Shown one piece after another: positions 7,951 through 19,452 of a stretch of DNA of 64,000 nucleotides; position 1 is the first letter of the stretch, and each line of letters begins with the position of its first letter. The notes beneath the pieces were generated by a model. It had not been told where the DNA came from. It saw nothing but the letters and a program-made list of their open reading frames with translations, and ran no database searches. Position numbers and translations under genes: made by a program. This DNA comes from Streptomyces sp. AM 2-1-1 (GTDB lineage Bacteria; Actinomycetota; Actinomycetes; Streptomycetales; Streptomycetaceae): NCBI RefSeq assembly GCF_029167645.1, contig NZ_CP119147.1, forward strand, positions 5,412,501 through 5,476,500, read 5' to 3'.

Positions 7951-9891
7951 TCAGAGTCCCTTGGTCCGGATGGTGACGGTCGATCCCTCGGCCGCCGTGC
8001 CGCCGCCGTCGACCGACTGGCTCGCGACCGTGTCGCTGAAGGAGAGGAACGGCCGGTCGACCCGGACCTCGAACCCGGCGTCCTCCAGGAGTTCCCGGGC
8101 CTCGTCCACGTCCCTGCCGGTGACGTCGGGGACCTCGACCATCGGGGGGCCCTTGGAGACGGTGAGCCGGACGGTGTCCCCCTCGGCCGCCTCCGCGCCC
8201 GCGTCCGGCGCCTGCCGGTCGACGTCGCCGGCCACCTGGGACGACTCGACCCGGCCGGGCTCCACCTCGGCCTTGAGCCCTTCCTCCTCCAGGGCGGCGG
8301 TGGCGTCCTCGACGGAGAGCCCGGAGACGTCCGGCACCTCGACCGGGGCGCCCTTGCTCACCACCAGAGCCACGGCCGAGTCCGGGTGGCGTCCGGTGCC
8401 CGCCTCGGGGTCGGTACGGACCACCTCGCCGCGCCCCACCTCGTCACTGAACTCGCGGGTCACCATGCCCGGTGCCAGCCCGGCCTCCTTCAGCGCCTTG
8501 CGGGCGTCGGCCAGGGAGATCCCCGCCACGTCGGGGACGTCCACGGTCTCCGGCCCGCGCGAGACGACGAGCTTCACCGCGTCGTTGCCCCGGACCCGGT
8601 CGCCGGGCGCGGGGTCGCTGCTGATCACCGAACCCCGGTCGACGGTGTCGCTGTAGGCCTTGTCGACGCTCTCCACGTCGAGCCCGGCGTCGCCGAGCCG
8701 CTTCTCGGCGTTCGCCTGGGTCTGGCCCAGGAGAGCGGGCACCTCGGTGAACTGCCCGGAGTTGATGTACCAGACGCCGCCGCCCACCAGCAGCACCAGC
8801 ACCAGCGCGGTCACCACGGCGTAGAGCCCGCGACGCGGCGCTCCGCCGGGGCGTCCCGCCCGCGCGGAGCGCCGGGGCCGCGCGGTCGCGACCGAGGCGG
8901 TCGCGGTCGCGGGCATCTCCAGCCGGCTGGTGCGGTGGGTGGTGCCCCGGTCCTCCGGCACCGCGCGCGGCAGCACGCTCGTACGGTTCTCGGCCCCGGC
9001 GCTCACCGGGGCGAGCGCCTGCGGAGGCACCGCGTCCAGGTCCGCGTCGCCGAGGACGGCCCGGGCTTCGAGGGTCTGGGCGAGCAGCACCACCGCGTCC
9101 TGCGCGCGGGCCTCCGCGTCGCGCGCGGTGGCGCCCGCGACCAGCGCGTCCAGCGCCGGGGACAGCCCGGGGACCGCGGCGGACGGCGGGGGGACGTCCT
9201 GGTTGAGGTGCCGGTAGATGATCTGGGCGGCGTTCTCGCCGGTGTGCGGCTTGGCGCCGGTCAGCATCTCGTACAGGACCACACCGCAGGCGTACACGTC
9301 GGAGCGGGTGTCCGCCGTGCCGTGCTCGATCTGCTCGGGGGCGAGGTAGGAGACCGTGCCCAGCAGGGAGCCGGTGGTGTCCGTGGAGGTGCCGACCGCG
9401 CGGACCAGCCCGAAGTCGGCGACCTTGACCCAGCCGTCGTCCCCGATCAGGACGTTCTCCGGCTTCATGTCGCGGTGCACGAAGCCGGCCCGGTGCGCGG
9501 CGCCCAGCGCGGCCAGCACCGGCTCCAGGATGTCGAGCGCGGCACGTGGCTGGAGGGCTCCGCGGTCCCGGAGCACGTCCCGGAGGGTGCAGCCGGCGAC
9601 GTACTCCATGGCGAGGTAGACCCAGGCGCCCTCGGCGCCCTGGTCGTAGACGGACACCACGTTGGGGTGCGCGAGCCGTGCCACCGACTTGGCCTCGCGG
9701 ATGAAGCGCTCCACGAAGGAGGCGTCGGCCGCGAGCGCCGGGTGCATCACCTTGAGGGCGAGCACCCGGTCGAGACGGGTGTCCACGGCCCGGTAGACCG
9801 TGGCCATCCCGCCCACGGCGATGCGCGCCTCGACGCGGTAGCGGCCGTCGAGCAGCCGTCCGATCAGCGGGTCCTGGAGGGTCGTGTCCAC
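7951..9891 (-). CDS. Ser/Thr protein kinase with four PASTA repeats
   Basis: A 646-residue membrane kinase of the PknB type. The kinase domain (about 12-275) has GGMATVYRA, the Lys in LALKVM, HRDMKPENV and ADFGLVRA. A Pro/Arg-rich juxtamembrane linker leads to one membrane helix at about 354-375, then four PASTA repeats of about 66 residues outside the cell, which by family bind peptidoglycan fragments or lipid II. The nucleotide loop reads IAVGGMATVY, lacking the first Gly of GxGxxG. The GTG start has no ribosome-binding site but TAGACT lies 6 bases upstream, suggesting a leaderless mRNA. nfo follows directly. A gene for an Rv2175c-type possible substrate lies 4 kb away. Confidence 0.95.
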   Translation of the reverse strand: MDTTLQDPLIGRLLDGRYRVEARIAVGGMATVYRAVDTRLDRVLALKVMHPALAADASFVERFIREAKSVARLAHPNVVSVYDQGAEGAWVYLAMEYVAGCTLRDVLRDRGALQPRAALDILEPVLAALGAAHRAGFVHRDMKPENVLIGDDGWVKVADFGLVRAVGTSTDTTGSLLGTVSYLAPEQIEHGTADTRSDVYACGVVLYEMLTGAKPHTGENAAQIIYRHLNQDVPPPSAAVPGLSPALDALVAGATARDAEARAQDAVVLLAQTLEARAVLGDADLDAVPPQALAPVSAGAENRTSVLPRAVPEDRGTTHRTSRLEMPATATASVATARPRRSARAGRPGGAPRRGLYAVVTALVLVLLVGGGVWYINSGQFTEVPALLGQTQANAEKRLGDAGLDVESVDKAYSDTVDRGSVISSDPAPGDRVRGNDAVKLVVSRGPETVDVPDVAGISLADARKALKEAGLAPGMVTREFSDEVGRGEVVRTDPEAGTGRHPDSAVALVVSKGAPVEVPDVSGLSVEDATAALEEEGLKAEVEPGRVESSQVAGDVDRQAPDAGAEAAEGDTVRLTVSKGPPMVEVPDVTGRDVDEARELLEDAGFEVRVDRPFLSFSDTVASQSVDGGGTAAEGSTVTIRTKGL

Positions 9892-10003
9892 CCGACGAGT
9901 CTACGAGCCGCCGCCGGCGCCCCGGGCGCCCCGGAGCGGGCCCGGGGCCGTATCGCAGCTGAGCCGTGACAACGAGGGACCGGGCAGGGGCCGCAGCCGG
10001 GGC

Positions 10004-12275
<2,272 letters not shown>

Positions 12276-12286
12276 GGGTGTCCAGC

Positions 12287-12378
12287 CCCTCCCTTCGCCG
12301 GCATGACCCGGATCAGGTTCGTACGGTCGGAGGCCGCCGGCCTCCCTCTCAGCCCGGCGCGCCCGGGCTCCCGCGAGT
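12287..12378 (-). ncRNA. TPP riboswitch (THI element)
   Basis: Read on the minus strand it contains the conserved TPP aptamer cores: GGGCTGAGAGGG (pyrimidine-sensing) and ACCTGATCCGGGTCATGCC with GCGAAGGGAGG at the 3' end. It ends 12 bases before the thiO ATG. The GGGAGGGG that would serve as ribosome-binding site is in the closing 3' strand, so TPP binding probably blocks translation of thiOSG. No T-run terminator follows. Confidence 0.93.
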
Positions 12379-12490
12379 GTCTTTGCGCAGCCACCCTAAA
12401 CCCCCACAGTCCGCCGGGTACGAGGGAGCCGCCGGGGACCGCCGGCACACCCCGCGAACTGACGGAGCGTCAGGTGCTTAGGGTGGGTAC

Positions 12491-13726
12491 GTGAGCGAAG
12501 AGAACGAGCAGCGGACCCCGGCGCACGGCGTCGTCATCGTCGGAGCGGGCATGGCGGGCGTGCGGACCGCGGTGGCGCTGCGGGACGAGGCGTACACCGG
12601 TCCCCTCACCCTGATCGGCGCGGAGCCGCACCAGCCCTACGACCGGCCGCCGCTCTCCAAGGCCGTCCTGCTCGGCACCGCCGAACACTCCGCCTTCGGC
12701 ATCGACTTCGAGGCGCTCGACGTGACGCTGCGCCTCGGACTCCCCGTCACCGGTCTGCGCCCCGCCGACCGGGAGGTGGACACCGGGGCCGGCCCGGTGC
12801 CCTACGACGTCCTGGTCGTCGCCACCGGCGCCGAACCCCTCACCCTCCCCGGCTCCCGGGGCGTCCCCGGCGTCCACCTGCTGCGCACCCTGGACGACGC
12901 CGCACGGCTGCGGCCCGTCCTCGCTCGGCAGCACGACGTCGTCGTGGTCGGCGCGGGGTGGATCGGCGCCGAGTTCGCGACCGCCGCCCGCGCCGCCGGC
13001 TGCGCGGTCACCGTCGTGGAGGCGGCCGACCGCCCGCTCGCCGGGGCGCTGCCCGCCGAGGTGACCGCCCCGATGGCCCGCTGGTACGCGGGCAGTGGCG
13101 CCACCCTTCTCACCGGCGCCCGGGTCGCCCGCGTCGAACCCGGCACCGTGGTCCTCACCGACGGCCGCCGTCTCCCGGCCGGCGCGGTGGTCGTCGGGAT
13201 CGGAGCCCGCCCCGCCACCGGCTGGCTGGACGGCTCAGGCATCGCGCTGGGCCCGGACGGGTCGGTCACCGCCGACGCCAGGCTGCGCACCTCGGCGCCC
13301 GGGGTGTACGCGGTCGGGGACTGCGCCTCCTACCCCTCCGCGCGCTACGGCGCCCGCCTCCTGGTCCACCACTGGGACAACGCCCTCCAGGGCCCGCGCA
13401 CGGTCGCGGCGGACATCACCGCGGCCGGCGGGACCGGCGCCGCGGAGCCGTACGACCCGGTGCCGTACTTCTGGTCCGAGCAGTTCGGGCGCTTCGTCCA
13501 GTACGCCGGGCACCACGCGGCGGCCGACACCCTGCTGTGGCGCGGTGACCCCGCCGACGACGCCTGGACCGTGCTGTGGCTGCGCGGCGGCGCGCTCGTC
13601 GCCCTGCTGGCGGTCGGCCGTCCGCGCGATCTCACCCAGGGCCGCAAGCTCGTCGAGTCCGGCCGGGTCCTCGACCCCCTACGCGCCGCCGATCCCGCCG
13701 TCCCCCTGAAGTCAGCCGTCCGCTGA
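12491..13726 (+). CDS. FAD/NAD(P)-dependent ferredoxin reductase-like oxidoreductase
   Basis: A 411-residue protein of the rhodocoxin/putidaredoxin reductase family, moving electrons from NAD(P)H to a ferredoxin. FAD site VVIVGAGMAGVRTAVALRD near the start; NAD site VVVVGAGWIGAEFATAA near residue 155; FAD-closing motif GVYAVGDCAS near 275; PYFWSEQFG and the C-terminal domain are typical. No ferredoxin or cytochrome P450 gene is adjacent, so its partner is unknown. The GTG start has no clear ribosome-binding site; TAGGGT at 12479-12484 lies 6 bases before it, suggesting a leaderless message. It is divergent from thiOSG. Confidence 0.9.
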   Translation: MSEENEQRTPAHGVVIVGAGMAGVRTAVALRDEAYTGPLTLIGAEPHQPYDRPPLSKAVLLGTAEHSAFGIDFEALDVTLRLGLPVTGLRPADREVDTGAGPVPYDVLVVATGAEPLTLPGSRGVPGVHLLRTLDDAARLRPVLARQHDVVVVGAGWIGAEFATAARAAGCAVTVVEAADRPLAGALPAEVTAPMARWYAGSGATLLTGARVARVEPGTVVLTDGRRLPAGAVVVGIGARPATGWLDGSGIALGPDGSVTADARLRTSAPGVYAVGDCASYPSARYGARLLVHHWDNALQGPRTVAADITAAGGTGAAEPYDPVPYFWSEQFGRFVQYAGHHAAADTLLWRGDPADDAWTVLWLRGGALVALLAVGRPRDLTQGRKLVESGRVLDPLRAADPAVPLKSAVR

Positions 13727-13757
13727 ACCCCGCGCCGGGCCGCACGCGCCCGGCCGG

Positions 13758-13780
13758 GTCGCGCCGGACCCCGGCGCGAC
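13758..13780 (+). terminator. Terminator of FAD oxidoreductase gene
   Basis: Perfect 10-bp stem gtcgcgccgg / ccggcgcgac with loop acc, 31 bases after the stop. Confidence 0.6.
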
Positions 13781-13860
13781 CTGCGGGGACGCCGGTGCGG
13801 TGTGGTCCGCGCGGTCGGCCCGGCTTCCGGCTTCCGGTCCCAGATGGCACGCTTGTCCTC

Positions 13861-14226
13861 GTGACCCAGATTGACGCAAAGATCGATGCTCTCGTCCCCG
13901 CCTGGCTCCACCTCCCCGACATCGCGGAACTCCTCGACATCGAGGTGACGCGTGTGCGGCAGCTGGTCAAGGAGGGCCAGCTGATCGCCGTGCGCCGCGG
14001 TGAGAACCGGACGCTCCAGGTGCCCGCCGCCTTCATCGACGGTGACAAGGTGGTCAAGGGCCTCGCGGGGACCCTGACGCTCCTGAGGGACGACGGCTAC
14101 TCCGACGAAGAGATGCTGGAGTGGCTCTTCACCCCCGACCCGAGCCTGCCCGGTACCCCCGCGCAGGCCCTGAGCGAGAATCGCGGGACGGAGGTGAAGC
14201 GCCGCGCCCAGGCGCTCGCCGTCTGA
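13861..14226 (+). CDS. Rv2175c-family DNA-binding protein
   Basis: A 121-residue protein with an N-terminal winged helix-turn-helix ([20 protein letters not shown], then [18 protein letters not shown]) and a C-terminal helical domain ending in [13 protein letters not shown]. It matches the actinobacterial Rv2175c family; the Mycobacterium tuberculosis member binds DNA and is a substrate of the Ser/Thr kinase PknL. A PASTA kinase gene lies about 4 kb away on the other strand. Its target sites are unknown. The GTG start has no visible ribosome-binding site. A very stable hairpin follows immediately. Confidence 0.88.
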   Translation: MTQIDAKIDALVPAWLHLPDIAELLDIEVTRVRQLVKEGQLIAVRRGENRTLQVPAAFIDGDKVVKGLAGTLTLLRDDGYSDEEMLEWLFTPDPSLPGTPAQALSENRGTEVKRRAQALAV

Positions 14227-14243
14227 CCGAGACGACCGCACAC

Positions 14244-14280
14244 GCGGGTACGGGCCGTGCCGAGCACGGCCCGTACCCGC
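14244..14280 (+). terminator. Strong hairpin between Rv2175c-like gene and thiE
   Basis: Perfect 17-bp stem gcgggtacgggccgtgc / gcacggcccgtacccgc with loop cga. It starts 18 bases after one stop and ends 20 bases before the thiE ATG, leaving almost no room for a separate thiE promoter. Confidence 0.8.
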
Positions 14281-14300
14281 ATCGACCCCCGGGGGGACCC

Positions 14301-14945
14301 ATGTCAACGCCGCGCGGCCTGCTCGCCGACGCTCGTCTCTACCTGTGCACGGACGCCCGCAAGCGGCAGGGCGACCTCCCCGCGTTCCTCGACGCCGTGC
14401 TCGGCTCCGGGGTGGACATCGTCCAGCTGCGGGACAAGGGGATGGAGGCCGCCGAGGAGCTGGAGCACCTCCAGGTGTTCGCGGAGGCCTGCGCCCGCCA
14501 CGGCAAGCTCCTCGCCGTCAACGACCGCGCCGACATCGCCCACGCCGCCGGCGCCGACGTGCTCCACCTCGGCCAGGGCGACCTGCCCGTCCCCGCCGCC
14601 CGCGCGATCCTCGGAGGGGCCCCGCTGGTCGGGCGCTCCACGCACGCCGAGTCCGAAGTGGACGCCGCCGTCACGCAGCCCGGAGTCGACTACTTCTGCA
14701 CCGGCCCCTGCTGGCCCACCCCGACCAAGCCCGGCCGGCACGCCCCCGGCCTCGGGCTGGTCCGGTACGCCGCCTCCCTGGACCAGCCGCGCCCGTGGTT
14801 CGCCATCGGCGGCATCGACGCCGGCAACCTCGACGAGGTGCTGGACGCCGGCGCCCGTCGCGTCGTGGTGGTCCGGGCGATCACCGAGGCCGACGATCCC
14901 GCCCGGGCCGCCGCGTCGCTCGCCGGGCGCGTCCGGGAGCGCTGA
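14301..14945 (+). CDS. thiE: Thiamine-phosphate synthase
   Basis: A 214-residue ThiE that joins HMP-pyrophosphate and thiazole-phosphate to thiamine phosphate. Motifs: [11 protein letters not shown] at the start, [46 protein letters not shown] and the phosphate loop [11 protein letters not shown]. The ATG at 14301 has GGGGGG closely upstream. It lies away from thiOSG, on the other strand and with no riboswitch, directly downstream of the 17-bp hairpin. Thiazole and coupling enzymes thus sit within 4.5 kb but under different control. Confidence 0.95.
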   Translation: MSTPRGLLADARLYLCTDARKRQGDLPAFLDAVLGSGVDIVQLRDKGMEAAEELEHLQVFAEACARHGKLLAVNDRADIAHAAGADVLHLGQGDLPVPAARAILGGAPLVGRSTHAESEVDAAVTQPGVDYFCTGPCWPTPTKPGRHAPGLGLVRYAASLDQPRPWFAIGGIDAGNLDEVLDAGARRVVVVRAITEADDPARAAASLAGRVRER

Positions 14946-14964
14946 CCCGGAGCCGGCCCGCCCC

Positions 14965-14993
14965 GCCGGGCACCCCCGGGCGGAGTGCCCGGC
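14965..14993 (+). terminator. Terminator of thiE
   Basis: 9-bp stem gccgggcac / gtgcccggc with an 11-base loop, 20 bases after the stop. Confidence 0.5.
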
Positions 14994-15053
14994 GCGCACT
15001 GTCCGAGGCGTGGACGGAATTCACCGCAATACGGACAACAAATCCCGCTCTGG

Positions 15054-15082
15054 TTGGGGGATGGCCGCGCCCTGGTTAACCT
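15054..15082 (+). promoter_or_regulatory. Candidate metF promoter (leaderless)
   Basis: TTGGGG, 17 bases, TAACCT. The -10 lies 6 bases before the metF ATG, which has no ribosome-binding site, so transcription probably starts at the A of the ATG. Confidence 0.6.
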
Positions 15083-15088
15083 CGCGGT

Positions 15089-16006
15089 ATGGCCCTTGGC
15101 ACCCCTTCCACCCGGACGGACCGCGCGCACACCGTGCGCGAGCTCCTCGCGTCCGGCAAGACGACGTACTCCTTCGAGTTCTGGGCACCCAAGACCGAGA
15201 AGGGCGAGCGGAACCTCTGGAACGCGCTGCGCCGGGTCGAGGCCGTGGGACCCAGCTTCGTCTCCGTCACGTACGGAGCCGGCGGGTCCACCCGGGCCGG
15301 CACGGTCCGGGCGACCCAGCAGATCGCCGCCGACTCCACGCTCACCCCGGTCGCGCACCTCACCGCGGTCAACCACTCCGTCGCGGAACTGCGCAACATG
15401 ATCGGCCAGTACGCCGACGCCGGGATCAGGAACATCCTCGCCGTGCGCGGAGATCCGCCCGGCGACCCGATGGCCGAGTGGGTCGAGCACCCGGAGGGCG
15501 TGCGGTACGCCGCCGACCTGGTCCGGCTCATCAAGGAGTCCGGGGACTTCTGCGTCGGCGTCGCGGCCTTTCCCGAGATGCACCCGCGCTCCTCGGACTG
15601 GGAGACCGACACCCGCCACTTCGTCGACAAGTGCCGGGCCGGTGCCGACTACGCCATCACCCAGATGTTCTTCGAACCCGGCGACTACCTCCGGATGCGT
15701 GACCGGGTGGTCGCGGCGGGTTGCGACACGCCGATCATCCCCGAGGTCATGCCGGTCACCAGCGTCAAACAGCTCGAAAGGTTCCCCCAGCTGAGCAACG
15801 CCGCCGTCCCCCGGGCGCTGGAAGAACGCATCCACGCGGTCAAGGACGATCCGGCGGCTGTACGCTCCATTGGCATCGAGTTCGCAACGGAGTTCTGCGC
15901 GAAGCTGCTGTCCGAAGGCGTGCCCGGACTGCACTTCATCACGCTCAACAACTCGACGGCAACGCTCGAGATCTACGAAAATCTCGGACTGCACAGGCAG
16001 TCGTGA
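15089..16006 (+). CDS. metF: Methylenetetrahydrofolate reductase
   Basis: A 305-residue MetF, an FAD flavoprotein reducing 5,10-methylene-THF to 5-methyl-THF for methionine synthesis. Motifs: [10 protein letters not shown] (catalytic Glu), [40 protein letters not shown] and the C-terminal [11 protein letters not shown]. The length is normal. There is no visible ribosome-binding site and a good -10 lies 6 bases upstream, so the mRNA is probably leaderless. Confidence 0.97.
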   Translation: MALGTPSTRTDRAHTVRELLASGKTTYSFEFWAPKTEKGERNLWNALRRVEAVGPSFVSVTYGAGGSTRAGTVRATQQIAADSTLTPVAHLTAVNHSVAELRNMIGQYADAGIRNILAVRGDPPGDPMAEWVEHPEGVRYAADLVRLIKESGDFCVGVAAFPEMHPRSSDWETDTRHFVDKCRAGADYAITQMFFEPGDYLRMRDRVVAAGCDTPIIPEVMPVTSVKQLERFPQLSNAAVPRALEERIHAVKDDPAAVRSIGIEFATEFCAKLLSEGVPGLHFITLNNSTATLEIYENLGLHRQS

Positions 16007-16058
16007 CCGGCCGTACCCGCCACCGATTTGGGGGCGGCGGCCGTAGAAGGGGGCGGGC

Positions 16059-16970
16059 GTGGGCTGGACGGTCCTCTACATCGCTTTCGGCGTGGTGGCG
16101 TTGTGGCTGCTGGGCGAGGTGCTCCTGCAGTACAAGGCGCGGCTGCGCTGGAGGCTTCTCGCCTTCACCGGCTTCCTCGTCGTGGTGCTCGGGGTCCTGA
16201 TCCCGTCCGTGCTGGTCATCGCGTTGGGCGCCATCGCCTTCGCGGTGGGCCAGACCTACGTGACCCTCTCCTTCCGGCGTGGCTTCTCCACCGGCTGGGC
16301 CATCGGGGGCAGCCCCGGGGCCAGCCGCCGCCGTCGCGCGGAGCGGCCCGCCGCCCCGCAGGAGCCGGTCCTCGAAGTCTCCGGCCTGGAGTACGAGGAG
16401 CCCGTCGCGGCCCCCCCGGACGAACCGGCCGCCGTGTACGAGCCGCAGCCGATGCCGGAGGACACCGGCCAGTACGGCGTGTACAGCCCGAGCCCGTACA
16501 CGCAGCCCGCCGGCGGCCTCCCGGACGAGCGGCACCCCTCCGGCGCCCAGCCCCAGTACGCCGCCTACGACCCCCACACCGGCTACGGCGACCCGGCGCC
16601 GGACCCCTCGCACCAGGGCGGCTACGGCTACGGCACCGACCAGCACGGCTATGCCGCGTACTCCGACCCGTACATCGGTACGGGCGGCACGGCCGCTCCG
16701 GCGTACGCGTCCTACGACGCCTACGGCAACGCCACCGGCTACGACGCCCCGGGGGCCGGCGGTTACGAGGGCTACCCGAACCAGCAGCAGTACGCCGCGC
16801 AGCCGTACGGCGCCGACACCCCGCCCGGCGGCGTCTGGGTCCCCCAGCAGCGCGAGGGCGAGCAGTACCCGCAGGACGAACCCGCCCCGTACGGCAACGG
16901 CCACCCGGCCGGCGGCGACGGATACGGCCAGGGGTACGACACCGGCCAGAACGAGCAGTACCGCTACTGA
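16059..16970 (+). CDS. Membrane protein with long Tyr/Gly/Pro-rich C-terminal tail
   Basis: A 303-residue protein I cannot assign to a named family. Two or three hydrophobic helices at about 3-20 and 30-70 (VLYIAFGVVALWLLGEVLL; LLAFTGFLVVVLGVLIPS) are followed by a basic patch (SRRRRAER) and about 200 residues of disordered sequence rich in Tyr, Gly, Pro and Gln, with repeated GYG, AYxxY and PYG motifs. The tail probably faces the cytoplasm, placed after the basic stretch. It starts at GTG 16059 with AAGGGGGC upstream, 52 bases after metF, so it may be co-transcribed. The spaced Tyr resembles sticker-and-spacer proteins. Confidence 0.8.
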   Translation: MGWTVLYIAFGVVALWLLGEVLLQYKARLRWRLLAFTGFLVVVLGVLIPSVLVIALGAIAFAVGQTYVTLSFRRGFSTGWAIGGSPGASRRRRAERPAAPQEPVLEVSGLEYEEPVAAPPDEPAAVYEPQPMPEDTGQYGVYSPSPYTQPAGGLPDERHPSGAQPQYAAYDPHTGYGDPAPDPSHQGGYGYGTDQHGYAAYSDPYIGTGGTAAPAYASYDAYGNATGYDAPGAGGYEGYPNQQQYAAQPYGADTPPGGVWVPQQREGEQYPQDEPAPYGNGHPAGGDGYGQGYDTGQNEQYRY

Positions 16971-16991
16971 GGCGGTGCCGGCGGCTCCGCG

Positions 16992-17019
16992 GTGCGCCCC
17001 CTCCCGCGAGGGGGCGCAC
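16992..17019. terminator. Bidirectional terminator between convergent genes
   Basis: Perfect 12-bp stem gtgcgccccctc / gagggggcgcac with loop ccgc, between the Tyr-rich membrane protein gene (plus) and the CrtI-like gene (minus). Confidence 0.75.
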
Positions 17020-17049
17020 CCCTGTCATGCCGCGCGCGTCCCGCCCGGC

Positions 17050-18561
17050 TCACCGCGAGCCCCGGAAACCGTCGCCCTCCACGATCAGGCCGGTGACCAG
17101 GGCGCCCGACATCCCCGCGTGGGCCGGACCGCCACCGGGATGCGCCCAGCCGCCCGCCAGGTAGAGGCCCGGCAGACGGGTGCGGTTGGCCGCGTGCAGC
17201 AGGGCGCCCGCCGCCCCCGCCAGCGCGGGCGGCGGCACCGAACCTCCTGTCGCGCCGGTCTGCGCCTCCGTCTCCGCGGGGGTGCGCACCTCGGAGTGCA
17301 GGACGCGTCCGCGCAGTCCGGGGAGCGCCTTCCCGGCTGCCGCGACCACCGTCGCGGCGTACCGCTCGCGCAGCGCCGGGTCCGTCCAGTCGACCGGACC
17401 GTGCGGGGCGACCGTGGCCACCAGCGTCACCGCCTCGTGCTCCTCGTCCGGCCGGGTCGCAGGATCGTCCGGGCGCAGCACGGTGACCGTGGGCACCTCG
17501 GCGAGCCGCCCCGCGAAGAGCGCCGCCTGCTCCGCCGCCCCGTCCGGGGCGTGTACCACCGTCCGGTGCGGCGCCCCGGGGTCCCGGCCCCCGCGCAGCG
17601 AGAGCATCACCACGAAGCGGCCCGGCAGCGGCCCGGTCCCCGGACGCGGCTGCACCGGCACGTCGTCCGCCCCCAGCGCCCCGGCCGGCACCAGCTCCGG
17701 GCGCGGGCGTACGCCCAGCACCACCTGGTCGGCCCCGACCTGCGTACCGTCCGCCAGCTCCACACCGGCCGTCCGGCCGTCCTTCTCCACGACCCGGACC
17801 GCCTCCGCGCCGAACACGAACTCCACCCGCCGGGCCCGGCACCGCTCGTACAGCGCCTCGGCCAGCGCCCGCATCCCGCCGGCGACGTACCAGGTACCGA
17901 AGGTCTCCTCCATGTACGGCAGCAGCGCGGCGCCCGCCGGCGCCCCGCGCGGGTCGAGCCCGTACGCCAGGGCGTAGCCGTCGAGCAGGGCGGCCAGCCG
18001 GGGGTCGCCCAGTTCCCACGCGCCGACCTCCGCCAGGGTGGTGGCCCGCCGCGCGCGCAGCAGCCGGCGCGTGCGGACCGCCGGGTACGGGTCGCGGCCG
18101 AGGACCTGCCAGTCCGACCGCAGCGGTTCCTCCAGCAGGGGCCGCCGCGAGCGGTCCCAGGCGTCCCCGGCCCGGTCGAGGAAGGCGCCCCAGCGGCCCC
18201 CCGCACCCCCGCCGAGCGCCTCGTCCAGGGCGGCGACGACCCCGGCCCGGGAGGCGTTGGGCAGGGACACCCGGGTGCCGTCCGCGAAGACGTGGTGGCT
18301 CGCCGGATCGACCTGGGTCAGCGTCACGCGCTGCTCCAGGGGCTCCTTCCCGGTCTTGACGAAGAGGTCGCGCTGCACGGCAGGCAGATGGAGCAGGGCC
18401 GGACCGGTGTCGAAGACGAAACCGTCGCGCTCGTACCGCCCGAGGGAGCCCCCGTACGTGTCCGACCGCTCGTACACCGTCACCCGGTGGCCCGCCACCG
18501 CGAGCCGGGCGGCCGCCGCCATGGCGCCCGTGCCGGCGCCGATCACCGCAATTCGTGCCAT
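17050..18561 (-). CDS. CrtI/phytoene-desaturase-like FAD oxidoreductase
   Basis: A 503-residue FAD amine-oxidase/CrtI-superfamily protein. N-terminal dinucleotide motif IAVIGAGTGAMAAAARLAVA, then YERSDTYGG and FDTGPALLHLP, as in carotenoid desaturases; the C-terminal FAD motif is PGLYLAGGWAHPGGG. No phytoene synthase, cyclase or other carotenoid gene is near, so a carotenoid substrate is not supported and its role is open. The true start is the ATG at 18561 (MARIAVIGAG); the frame runs on to 19497 without coding character. TAAGGT lies 7 bases before the ATG, suggesting a leaderless mRNA. Confidence 0.88.
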   Translation of the reverse strand: MARIAVIGAGTGAMAAAARLAVAGHRVTVYERSDTYGGSLGRYERDGFVFDTGPALLHLPAVQRDLFVKTGKEPLEQRVTLTQVDPASHHVFADGTRVSLPNASRAGVVAALDEALGGGAGGRWGAFLDRAGDAWDRSRRPLLEEPLRSDWQVLGRDPYPAVRTRRLLRARRATTLAEVGAWELGDPRLAALLDGYALAYGLDPRGAPAGAALLPYMEETFGTWYVAGGMRALAEALYERCRARRVEFVFGAEAVRVVEKDGRTAGVELADGTQVGADQVVLGVRPRPELVPAGALGADDVPVQPRPGTGPLPGRFVVMLSLRGGRDPGAPHRTVVHAPDGAAEQAALFAGRLAEVPTVTVLRPDDPATRPDEEHEAVTLVATVAPHGPVDWTDPALRERYAATVVAAAGKALPGLRGRVLHSEVRTPAETEAQTGATGGSVPPPALAGAAGALLHAANRTRLPGLYLAGGWAHPGGGPAHAGMSGALVTGLIVEGDGFRGSR

Positions 18562-18635
18562 GCCGGTGACCTTATCGAGCACCTGCGCAAGCCCCGGCGC
18601 CAGGTGGCGCCGTCCGCCCGGGTCCGCCGGCCCCG

Positions 18636-19253
18636 TCAGCCGTACGGCCGGGGCCGGCCCGCCCCGGCCGGCTCCCGCTCCTGCCGCCGCTCGGCCCGGC
18701 GGCGGAGGTAGCGGCGGATGCGGGAGGCGAGCAGGAAGAGCGCCAGCAGGCCGAGCACCAGCAGCACCGCGGCGACGACGGCCGCGGCCACCGGATGGAA
18801 TATCGCGAAGGTGATGATCGCCGCCACGCCCAGGTCCTCCGCCGTGCTGACCACGACGTTGGAGAACGGTTCGGGCGAGGAGTTGACCGCCATGCGCGTA
18901 CCGGCCTTGACCAAGTGGCTCAGGAGCGCGGTCGAACCGCCGAGCGCGCCCGCCGCGATCTGAGGCAGCGAGCCGGAGTCGCCCGCCAGCAGCGCGGCGA
19001 CGACCGCCCCGGACGCCGGTCTGACCACCGTGTGGACGGCGTCCCAGGCGGTGTCCAGGTAGGGGATCTTGTCGGCCACCGCCTCGACCAGGAAGAGCAG
19101 CGCCGCCACGACGAGTACGTCGGTGCGCTGCAGGGACGCGGGGACCTCGTCGCTCAGGCCGGTCGCGCCGAAGACGCCGAGGAGGAGGACCACCGCGTAC
19201 GCGTTGATCCCGCTCGCCCAGCCGCTCGTGAAGACCAAGGGGAGTACGGACAC
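18636..19253 (-). CDS. DUF4126 family membrane protein
   Basis: About 205 residues with several membrane helices (LPLVFTSGWASGINAYAVVLLLGVFG at the start; VVVAALLFLVEAVADKIPYLDTAWD; the last at AAAVVAAVLLVLGLLALFLL) and an Arg-rich cytoplasmic tail. The stretch VEAVADKIPYLDTAWDAVHTVVRPASG is characteristic of DUF4126, whose function is unknown. The preferred start is GTG 19253, with TACGAT 7 bases upstream and no ribosome-binding site. The gap to the next gene on the same strand is about 75 bases. Confidence 0.85.
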   Translation of the reverse strand: MSVLPLVFTSGWASGINAYAVVLLLGVFGATGLSDEVPASLQRTDVLVVAALLFLVEAVADKIPYLDTAWDAVHTVVRPASGAVVAALLAGDSGSLPQIAAGALGGSTALLSHLVKAGTRMAVNSSPEPFSNVVVSTAEDLGVAAIITFAIFHPVAAAVVAAVLLVLGLLALFLLASRIRRYLRRRAERRQEREPAGAGRPRPYG

Positions 19254-19452
19254 GGAGGCGATCGTAACGAGCCGCGGGCGGCCGCGGGTGAGCTCCGGCA
19301 CACAGGGCTGAGTACGCGTACCCAGGGCCCGGGATGAGTAGGTGCGCGGATGGGCCACCGCCCGCCGAGGCGGAAGAGTGGGGGGCACGGAAGGGGCACG
19401 GTGCCCGGACCGCCGGCACGGGGCGGCGGACGGCCCGGGCCCCCACCGCAAC

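Noticed and set aside
17050..18561. Carotenoid biosynthesis locus
   Set aside because: Only one CrtI-like gene is present; phytoene synthase, cyclase and prenyl-transferase genes are absent from the neighbourhood.
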